Assembly: GCA_015499995.1 (NCBI GenBank)
Contig: JADNRV010000259.1
Location: 1-64,000, forward strand
DNA: 64,000 nucleotides
Reading direction: 5' to 3'
DNA from: Flammula alnicola
Taxonomy: Eukaryota > Basidiomycota > Agaricomycetes > Agaricales > Strophariaceae
The translations under genes and the position numbers were made by a program. Under the pieces are notes generated by a model. That model saw only the letters and a list, made by a program, of their open reading frames with translations, searched no databases and was not told the DNA's origin. Numbering within the stretch: position 1 is the stretch's first letter; each line of letters begins with the position of its first letter. Shown one piece after another: positions 55,459-64,000 of the stretch.

Positions 55459-58045
55459 GGCTGTCTGAAATCAAGGACGTTCTGGTTGGTGCTGGGTTGA
55501 AAACCCCAAGACTGAAGCAACAGCTTTTATACGTACGATTGAGCCTATTCGGGGATGCTTCTAATTTGCTGTGGCCACAGTTATTATCAATATGAGAATA
55601 TTCCAGCAGTGTCGTTTGCAGCGTCTGCCACCTCTGCCACCATCTCGTCGTAAATGTCCTATGCGAAACTGACAAAAACGCCTAAGACCTCCGCATCAAG
55701 AATAAAGGATGTTTCTATACTCACCGTAACTGCGCAAAGGCACAAAACCTCGTCAACGAGATCGCAGAAGGCACACAAACAGACTTTAGGCTATTACATC
55801 GGCCATCTGCGTATCCGATAGTTGTCCGTCGATGCGCTGCCGCTGAAAACTTTCGGACACGATCGACAGTGCACAGTTATCCTCTCCTCCTATTCGCAAT
55901 GCTGATTTGAATGTGTTCAATCTGCGAGTGTGTAAAAAAAGCCAGTTCACACTGTGTATGGGTGGAAGCAATAGCGACGATTGTACGTACGCCGTGCGAC
56001 ATGATTATGATCTCATTTCGAGGAAGATTCGATCCAAAGGATCCTCACCTCGTTCGGCATACAAAGCGGTATTGCGAAAGCACCACTAAGTAATAGCAGA
56101 CTTGTCAACTCCTTAGTTGAGTATCGATGCGGTTGGATATCGGAAGGCATCGTAAATCTAGGTGAATCCTGAAAGCGTTGCGTTGTCAATTTATAGATTA
56201 CTTGACATCAGAAGAATCGCGTACCCGTGACCGGTGACCGTCTATGGTTTCAAATGCCTCTTTCGTTACAACTTTCTCCAGTGACAAGTCGGGTCCGAGA
56301 CTCCGAATACAGGCCAGAGAAAAGCAGTAATACAAGACCGAGCGCCGGACGTTGAGCCATCATGATACATCCACTACAAGCAATCTCATTTCGTATTGCA
56401 TTGAGCAGCATGGCATTCTCAGTCGGAGCAAACAGCTTTTGGCCGGCGTCGTCCCTAGATTATCAGATAACTGCGGACAGAAAGTTTCGAAGTCAAGATT
56501 AGTATCTGGTTACAGTAATGATGGGGTTTCACGGTCGAAGGTTTCTCCGGAAACGCAACGCCTACGGTTGTCCGCACTGCGCACGAAGCGTAGACGTGCG
56601 GACAACCGTAGACTTCTCACCAATTGATACATAATGATGCGAGCTTTCTGGGACGACACTGAAACACATTCTTTCTATCAAAGTGAGAAAGTCAAATAAG
56701 TACTTATGGGCTCCATAGGTAGTAGTGATCTGACTTGAGTGCCACCTGGTCACGCACCAAAGCCAAACCAAAGCTCTTCGTAACTTGCAGTAGGACAGGC
56801 TATCGATGACTTGCTAGACTCCGAACAAAATTGATCGCCCCTTCAGGTTTGTGAAAATTTTGTGTGGAATATGGAGGCCACTCTTGAAGACGAGAGATGA
56901 AAAGCGCAAGCTGGCAGCGCAAGCCTCCCGACGAACCAACACCAAGAGTTGCTGGGCTAATTCCGCGAAGTCTTTGGCAAATACGTGCATACAAAACGAG
57001 CGTCTTACTAATACATACATAAATCCGCGTCTCAGTGATTGTCAATTCTCAAAGTCACTTCCACCGTTCCACGAGAGCTGAAATCGCATTTCATTGAATT
57101 TAATGAGAAATTTATATGTTAACCGTTTTCACCTCATTTCATTTTTTTCACCTTTCTTGCGAACCCTTCGATCTTTTGCAAAAAAACTTGTCATACGTCA
57201 CTGGATAGACCGGTAACCGTTCGTTGTATGAAGCTAGAATCGAGCTCCTCCCCTGTTCAACTCATTCTCCGGCTGGTCACCAGTCTAGTCACTGGATTCG
57301 GTCAATCGGCATCATTAAGCGCTGGGCACTTTTTCAGAGTACGCCTAATCTAGTGCCATGCTAGTACCATTGTTTTGGACAATAGCCACAACTTGGTAGC
57401 ACTAGAAATCCACGATGCATCGTACTATTGGGTAGGCGCCTAGGTACTTGCCAGTTTGTAAGTACTGTCTCCTCGCCGATTGCTCGGCACCGCGTTTTAC
57501 TTACGATCTTTAAATAACATTCGGAAACACTTATCATTCTGACATTCAGCATAAATTGTCTCCCCTAATATTTGCGAACCGCGCTGCATACACACTCCAC
57601 TCCTTACGAGCTAGTACGAGGGTACTCTAAAAGACGAAACCGATTGGTCGCGTGGAATCGCGTGGTCGGCCCGCGGTCTTAAACTTGGCAAATTAAGATC
57701 TACGCAGCTTGGACTATGGAAGCAAATTAGCAATTTTCCATTGCATCATCTGGTCACTGTGTGCACTGTGCAACAGGTCGTGCTGTGCCTCAATCGGCTA
57801 AAGAACACTTTTCATAAGGAAGCCAAGAGGAGGCAATAAGGTATTTAATTCCATTCCAACAAGTTCTTGTGTCCGAAATATAGCTAAATAACGCTACCAA
57901 CCTCTACCGACCAAGATACATACTTTGCAATAGTTACTGTTAACAAATAATCACTTCTTCAATTTGTACCCCATCGCCAAACCCTGATTGGACAAAAGAA
58001 TTGGCCGTGGCAAGACGCTGGCGATTAATGGGGGACTTAGTCCAT
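55459..58045. other. Long intergenic region upstream of laccase 53164
   Basis: 2.6 kb with only short frames. It contains a hairpin at 56562-56611 and, presumably, regulatory sites of the downstream laccase. No gene, tRNA or transposon was recognised. Confidence 0.45.
56562..56611. repeat. Perfect 16-bp hairpin
   Basis: CTACGGTTGTCCGCAC at 56562-56577 is the exact inverse complement of 56596-56611, with an 18-base loop. Such a GC-rich perfect stem is unlikely by chance. It may be the core of a small foldback element or a structured RNA. Confidence 0.6.
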
Positions 58046-60361
58046 TCAAAATGTTTGGACAGGCAAAGCGTCGTAGATCGGGCAGAGGTCATCCCAAGCG
58101 CCTGAAAACCATGATTAAATTCAATGAGTAAAAAAGAGATGAGGCATGGACTTACTGGGAGGGTTACTGGCTGCGACCGTAGGCACATCCTCCGCCATGA
58201 CGACCGCCAAACCGCTGCGGATTGAAAACTTATCAGATAATTCTAAGTAATACATATCACGAGGGACTTACAGATCGAGATGCCAATCAATGTGACTATA
58301 GAACAGCATTGCAGTAGGTTAGAACCGGTAGAACGCACGACAAATTCAAGACAAACCAATGCAAGATCCAAGGGCCAGAGTTGTCCGTCTGGAAGCGGAT
58401 CGTGGTGTTATCCCCTGCGAGTCCTGCGCTCACGACGTCGCGTTGGACGGGATCGACGTAGTTATACACTGAGCTTCCAGCACTCCGTACAACAGAGAAC
58501 GTGTGCTAAGTGGCCATGTCAGAGAATTCAAACTTCCCATGATTTCGAATAGACTCACCCCGTGAAGATGGATCGGGTGCTGTAAAGTTATCCTTGTCAG
58601 GCCCGAAACGCGAAACAACAAAAATAGATCGTTCTTACAGGGCTGCCAACGGCTCCGCCAGGAATGGATATTTCGATGACTTTATTGGCAGGCAAAACAT
58701 ACACAGATCCCGCAGGAAGCAAGTCTTGAGCGGTTTGTGCGCCGCTCATGATTTGGAGCAAGACCGGAACGGTGGGCGGGACAAATGAAGCTCCGTTTAC
58801 CGTAAACCGAAGGGACGTGAAATTAAACACGATGTCGAGATTGATGTTCACATCAGCAGCGCCGGGCGTAGCAATTCCAGGAGCGGCTGGGTTAATAAGG
58901 GGATGAAGATCTGTCTCCACCATCGGGTTCGTGCTCGACGAGTTTGTCGTCGGGTCGACGGTGTCCGCTTGCGAATAACGAAGGATCGCGGAATTAATAC
59001 CGCCGTCGAAAGTAAGGGTACCAATATTAGGCAGGGCACGAATCCAGTAGTTCGAGACCGGCTGGTCGGTGTTCAAGACGAAAGAATAGCGCTGTCCAAC
59101 GAAGATTTGGATAGAATCAACGGTGAGTGGCTGCACATTCACACCGTCAACTTCGATGATCGTCTAGATGAAAGGCGCATCAACTCTCTCGCGTATTGTT
59201 CACGATAAGCAGATTAAGAACTTACCAAATTATGGCCATCAATTGAGAACACAAAGTTGGGGTCACAGGAAATAGAAACAAGGCGGAATCGATATCGCTT
59301 GTTTGGCAGGACCTGGATGACTGCGAGCGGGCTGCTAGGTCCACCAGAATAGCGGCCTAGTCCGTTAATGAGGGTTGAGTCTGCCGTGGGGACGAGACCG
59401 GCTGACGGGGCAACTGTGTGATACCTAGGAACCCATGTCAGAATAAGCGCGGGGGGTGAATATGTCCTCGTACCAATCTGCGAGAGTGATGATGGTTGTG
59501 TCTGTCACCGAAAATAAGAAGATGAGATCACGGAGATTAAAAAAAGTACGTTATCCTCTCACCATCGTCGAAGTCATATCTAATAAAAAATGAAGATATC
59601 AGTTCAAGGGTATCAAGGTAGTAACTTGTTATATTCGGACGTACAAGGAAAGGTGAGGGTCTTGTGGGTCATACACAACAAGTGGACCTCTGAGGCCGTC
59701 GCAGTACTGCGTAGCTAAATAGGATGTCGGCGATGAGAACTCGGTATTACGTGACAGTGATCTTGATGTAACTTACAATGATGTGAGTGGTACCAGAATG
59801 TCCCCGCCTGGTCTGGGACTGAGAACTGGTACAAGAAGGAGTGTCCCGGTGCGATAGGACACTGCGTAACGCCGACTGGACCGTCGGCCCAACTGCTTCC
59901 TTCTTGGAACAAGCCATGCCAATGCTATGCATAACGAGGAAATGTTAACAGGCGACGCGTAAGAGCCTCCAAAGAAGACTTACGATACTCGTACTCGTCA
60001 ACATGGTCGTGTCGGTCAATTCGTCGATCACATTCAGTTGAAATGTGTCGCCCTAATTTTTTAGTGAGCCGTCAATGCTAAGGCAACGGAATTGCAATGC
60101 TAATAAACATACCTTCGAGCCAGTAATAAGGGGGCCAGGAAAAGTTACTGAGCTATCGTTGCCTCCAGCAAGGACGGTCCTGAGAGTTGAATGAGAGGGA
60201 TTTACAGAGGTAGGTCAACGTTCATGAAAAGCAACGTACGAGCGATTGAAGCCATCGGGTTGGATAAATATGTTCTTGATGTATAAGTCGGTGTCGGGGC
60301 CTATGGCAGCATAAGCGCCCACGACGACAGAGAGTCCGACAAGGCCTGAGAGTGAAAGCAT
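58046..60361 (-). CDS. Laccase (multicopper oxidase), tandem paralogue
   Basis: Exons 60361-60240, 60179-60113, 60052-59984, 59924-59777, 59714-59645, 59579-59563, 59501-59474, 59424-59226, 59163-58639, 58579-58559, 58505-58357, 58295-58272, 58214-58156 and 58101-58046 give 517 residues. Signal peptide [18 protein letters not shown], then AIGPDTDL. Copper motifs HWHGLFQ (87-93), HSHHSTQYCDG (from 132), HPIHLHG (416-422)+HTF and [14 protein letters not shown] (from 471). Eleven of fourteen exons match the other laccase in length exactly; only exons 9, 13 and 14 differ. Function as for the neighbour, possibly with different timing. Intact. Confidence 0.95.
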
Positions 60362-60998
60362 TTCTTCTCAGAGTTGCAAATGTTGCGTTGGAATAAGCTA
60401 AAGGCATCTAAGAGACACGATGGTTTTATATCGTTCTGTTGGACCTATTTCGGAATGATTTTTATCCAGAGTTCGCGAGTACGAAACTGACTGTCTATTC
60501 TAGGGGTGACGAGATATCTATCCTAAAACAGCTTCCTTGCCGTTCATCGGATGCGTTCGGTCCTTGTGAGAATGTAACTACACAAGGAGCATTGCCTTAA
60601 AGAACAACTTTGTCATTGGAATGAGGTCAAACGCACAAGATGATAAACCAAACACAATTCCATTAAGACGACGAATGGAAAATGCTACTGATTTGGCGGT
60701 GTGAGACTTCCACGGTGATAGCATCCCAGAGGCATTTGAGCGATCTAGGTAGAGTAAGCAGATGGAATCTCGTAATCGGGGAGAAGTTTGAAATATACGC
60801 AATGTTTTCTCCATCTTGATTTCCCCCGACGTCGCGGAGCGCATAACTGCGCATAACCTGAAGGAACTTAACATCAGGATTCAAATTATCTTTGTAAACC
60901 GTAATTACTCACCATGTAGGAGCTGTGGAGCTCTGGACCTTGATATAAACCGCCTCGCTAACTTCGGACGCTTAGATTACATTTCCCCACCCACCATC
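60362..60998. promoter_or_regulatory. Divergent upstream region, laccase and small secreted protein
   Basis: 637 bases between divergent starts. A TATA-like GGTTTTATATCG (60422-60433) lies about 65 bases upstream of the laccase start on its strand. No gene within. Confidence 0.45.
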
Positions 60999-61334
60999 AT
61001 GCAGTTCAAATCCATCCTTTTCGTGGTCTGCCAAGTCATCGCTGTCATGGCGGTAAGTAAAACAGTACTGCGTGAGAGACCTTCAACACACTAAACGTTC
61101 ACTTGTAGTTGGAACGTGGGGGTGCTCCTGTTTTCACGGCAAAGAAGGTTTACCACACTATTATCGACCAGTCGCCATACCTCGTCGATCGTACGACTAC
61201 AATCGTCTGGACGTAAGTAAAGTCAGTTGAAACAATGATGCATACGCTGACTAACCTTGTTCGCCAGGGAGAGCGCAAGCATCAGTGGTTCATCTTCGCC
61301 CACGGCTGCGCCAACCCCGACAATTGTGTATTGA
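60999..61334 (+). CDS. Small secreted protein, 74 residues
   Basis: A tiny spliced gene: exons 60999-61052, 61109-61212 and 61268-61334 with GTAAGT donors at both introns and TAG/CAG acceptors, all phases fitting. The product starts MQFKSILFVVCQVIAVMA, a clear signal peptide cut by intron 1. It continues LERGGAPVFTAKKVYHTIID and QSPYLVDRTTTIVWTES, and ends in a Ser/Thr/Pro-rich tail (SGSSSPTAAPTPTIVY) likely to be O-glycosylated. No cysteine remains in the mature part, and there is no CaaX end, so it is not a pheromone precursor. I recognise no family. Two strong introns in so short a gene argue against chance. Confidence 0.65.
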
Positions 61335-62810
61335 GGAAACGATAGGAACAGTAAGCATTCGTACATAGCTTCATCAAAAAACGCTGACGAGGTACCTAGT
61401 AGACGCACCCAGTTGTTTAGTAGTAGTCGCCAGCTTGAGATTTTAGTACGATTGACTGCATCTGTTGAATTGATAAATATACTTGTTTGAATGTATCTTG
61501 AGCTCCACTATCTGTTAAAGGAATGCAAAGATGAGATGCCGAAGGAGAATGTTTTGCGTTGGTTTTGCGCCAATGGGGCATTCGAGCGTGACTTACTGTT
61601 ACTGTAACCTTTAACATGATGATGGTGTGCGCCATTAGAGTTCGTAAGCCTTACTGAGTGTTGGGAAGTAGGTCTAGTTCTTCACCCACAGCTGGAATGT
61701 TGAATCAAAGCAACACCTGGGCGGCTTGCCGAGCAGATGGAGTGACCAGGTAGTGACAAGAGGCGAAGATCCATTTACGCAGATCGCGATGCACAGGTAC
61801 ATTCCGAAAGCAAGGCTCTCCCACCGTCCAGAGGCCTTCATGTGTCGGGACCGACAATCGTAGGATCAGAAAAGTTGATGGAGATGCAGAACCTCCACGG
61901 TGATAGCACCTCAGTCCGGGGGGACAACGCCGACAAAAAGAGACCGCAAAACTGTCTCATGAGAGTTTTCCTGGGGCCCGAAAGCTACCATAAAGTGTCA
62001 AATGCGTGATTGACTGGAATCTTGACACTCTGTGTGTCTTTTTCCAAGGGGATCATTGGAACTGGTGATCAAACTTCAACAAAGTCTATTTGTCAAATCG
62101 GAATATGTTCTTGGCACATCGTTGGAACGAGCGGTTTGGGCGGTTGAACAAAAGCAATGGCAGCACAAAAGCAACGGCAGCTATCGATGGAATTTGACTT
62201 CCTTATCATCCAAGCTATCAGAATCTGGAAGCCTGAAGGAGAGAGTTCTGAGTCTTGAGAAAAAAGCAAGCAGGAAAGCAACAGGAAAGGCTTTCGTAGG
62301 AGGGTGTCGACAAATACGAACAAACTTGTACGAAATCAACCCATCGTCAGCAAAATAGCCAGAAATCCACCAAAACCTATTAAACCTATCTTAAATTGGT
62401 TTCGAAAGTTACTAAGACTACTTAAAATTTCTCTGTCTGCGTAATACGATCGACTCGGAGTCTGCGAAGTCATGAACCTTCTTCCGAAGTTTAGAGAACA
62501 CCAGTGTTCGAATTTACTGCTGTTCTCTAAATATAAAGTGGTAAGCATCAAAGATTCACGTAAGTTACCCACGGCAAGCATCATCAAATCATCATGTGGA
62601 TGATTCCCAGAAATGGCGTCAAACTAGACCACTCCACCGTGGAAAACCCTAAGCCCATGTCTACTTCAAACCTCGAAATTAAAACTCTTGCTCTCCTCAA
62701 AGTGCTATCTATACGGCTGTTATCATTCGCCAGTGCACCATATCAGATAATCTGTAAGGAACATAACCCAATGTTCGCACTCCACGATTTCTCACGACAA
62801 TTAACGACAG
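61335..62810. other. Intergenic, no supported gene
   Basis: 1.5 kb before the last F-box gene. An open frame at 62032-62358 has no motif. A short phrase (TCCACGGTGATAGCA) occurs at about 60710 and again near 61890. Confidence 0.4.
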
Positions 62811-64000
62811 ATGCCAGAGGAACGCGTCAACGACACACGGCCAGCGAACATTGTGGATTTACCAAATGAAGTTCTCGCAAAAATATTCTTTGCTGGTACT
62901 GAAATCTGGAAGAACATTCGGCCCCAGGGATTTCCCTTCCCCGTTCTTGTTTCAGATGTCTGTTCACATTGGCGTCTTCTCGCCCAAAGCACGCCGAATC
63001 TTTGGGCATTCGTGATTCCTCCATTACACAAAGACGAGGATACGTGCCTTTCCCAGACTTCGAAATGGCTGGAAAGATCTGGAGCCCTGCTCGTTTCTGT
63101 AGTATTAGATGGCAGAACGGCCTCTCCAAGCCGCACGGCTAAAGAAACAACGTTATTGATTTGCAAAACTCTCGCTTTGTTACTCGAAAAGGCCGACAGC
63201 AGAGTACGGCGACTGGACATTTGGGCCTACGACTCCTTCGCCGTCCGCAATAGTCTTTCCGGGCTCTTTAACACCCCTCACCTCCAACAACTTTCCCTCT
63301 GTTTCCATGACCATCCTGGTATTCCGTCCTCCTTTGGAAACACCGAACGCACATGGGATGATTGGGCTCTCAGCCTTTCCAGCCTGACAAAGCTCAGGGT
63401 TCTAGGCGTAATCACTCCCTGTATTCCAAACCTTACCTCTCTGACGGCACATAATTTTCGCATGAGCTATCACGATGTACATGCACTGTTCGAGACTTCT
63501 CCTCATCTCACAAATTTGGTGTTCGATGGGCTGGTCCCCATCATGCCACCAATCCCTGCCGAACGCACTCGTATTCAAGCAAATTCGCTACGCTCAATTG
63601 CAGTGAAGTCCAACGGAATGAAAGACCCTTCCTCTATCTACATATTCCAGTTGCTCATAATTCCCAATTTAACATACCTGGAGCTGGAGGGCACGCTCTC
63701 CATTTCCTCCATCTTTGGGTCATCAATATCCTCCTCAAAAATCGAGACCCTGAGGGTATCACACTACCCGCAATTCTCTTTTCTTTCTAACCCCGGTAAA
63801 GACGAGGACATCAGGATGTTCCAGTCGTTTTCTTCCCTTCGCCATCTCCAGCTCATACAAGCACCGACAATGGGATTCTTGTCCCTGTCCAAAAGCGACC
63901 ATCCGGTTCGCACTCGCACTCGCACTCGATCTATACATCTTCCAAAAGCTTCCATTTTTACCCGTCCTACTATGGATCCCCTGGCGAGACCGCGCCAGTA
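62811..64000 (+). CDS. F-box protein, partial at right edge
   Basis: An uninterrupted frame of 396 codons from the start at 62811 to the end of the window. The F-box begins near residue 16: NIVDLPNEVLAKIFFAG, then after a short insert FPVLVSDVCSHWRLLAQSTPNLWAFV. A leucine-rich region follows with LFNTPHLQQLSLCFH, LSSLTKLRVLGVI, LFETSPHLTNLVFDGL and IIPNLTYLELEG, about one turn per 25-30 residues. It resembles substrate-binding repeats of SCF adaptors. It differs from the F-box genes at 7-16 kb and is closer in style to the one at 10295. The C-terminus is outside the window. Confidence 0.85.
   Translation, partial: MPEERVNDTRPANIVDLPNEVLAKIFFAGTEIWKNIRPQGFPFPVLVSDVCSHWRLLAQSTPNLWAFVIPPLHKDEDTCLSQTSKWLERSGALLVSVVLDGRTASPSRTAKETTLLICKTLALLLEKADSRVRRLDIWAYDSFAVRNSLSGLFNTPHLQQLSLCFHDHPGIPSSFGNTERTWDDWALSLSSLTKLRVLGVITPCIPNLTSLTAHNFRMSYHDVHALFETSPHLTNLVFDGLVPIMPPIPAERTRIQANSLRSIAVKSNGMKDPSSIYIFQLLIIPNLTYLELEGTLSISSIFGSSISSSKIETLRVSHYPQFSFLSNPGKDEDIRMFQSFSSLRHLQLIQAPTMGFLSLSKSDHPVRTRTRTRSIHLPKASIFTRPTMDPLARPRQ

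Noticed and set aside
60999..61334. Mating pheromone precursor.
   Set aside because: It ends IVY without a CaaX cysteine and has a classical signal peptide.
1..64000. tRNA genes.
   Set aside because: I scanned intergenic regions for T-loop and cloverleaf patterns by eye and found none I could support.

Overview
The window reads as nuclear DNA of a mushroom-forming basidiomycete (Agaricomycetes). Genes are dense on both strands and split by many short GT-AG introns of about 48-75 nt, with several very small exons. Content fits the group: class I hydrophobins, two laccases, ergosterol-pathway squalene epoxidase, a family of F-box/leucine-rich proteins, an Agaricomycete-type P450 pair and a U6 snRNA. 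Exon coordinates were derived by hand from splice signals, reading phase and family knowledge. No RNA or database evidence was available.

Layout. 1-3018: a cytidine deaminase running off the left edge (one-base frameshift), then an unrecognised spliced gene, also with a one-base frameshift. 3439-6092: squalene epoxidase (ERG1) and U6 snRNA. 7064-18136: an F-box block in which a divergent F-box/MYND-zinc-finger gene pair occurs twice. One MYND copy is intact (16772-18136) and one is decayed (8655-9245), with two further F-box genes between. 18305-21472: an Artemis/SNM1-type DNA-repair nuclease. 21814-39655: the hydrophobin region, with four intact genes, a broken one and old relics, arranged as a 4 kb inverted duplication around a 9.9 kb centre holding a hydrophobin, mitochondrial glycine-cleavage T protein and coronin. 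40871-43058: tandem flavodoxin-like quinone reductases. 43287-44252: deoxyribose-phosphate aldolase. 44748-52647: tandem P450 genes, the first cut by a 1.85 kb long-TIR transposable element. 53164-60361: tandem laccases. 60999-61334: a tiny spliced secreted-protein gene. 62811-end: a fifth F-box gene, open at the right edge.

The theme is local duplication followed by decay or disruption. Paralogue pairs keep nearly identical exon lengths. The most striking structure is the right hydrophobin arm, a circularly permuted copy of the left arm. It starts and ends inside intron 1 of one hydrophobin gene, as expected if a 4 kb segment had circularised and been reinserted in inverted orientation. A MADS-type decamer, CTAAAAATAG, occurs six times in the hydrophobin region, and I saw it nowhere else in the window.

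Functionally the window mixes housekeeping (sterol synthesis, glycine cleavage, nucleoside salvage, actin regulation, splicing RNA, DNA repair) with expanded accessory families (hydrophobins, laccases, P450s, F-box proteins). I see no single biosynthetic cluster. Neighbours appear related mainly by tandem duplication.
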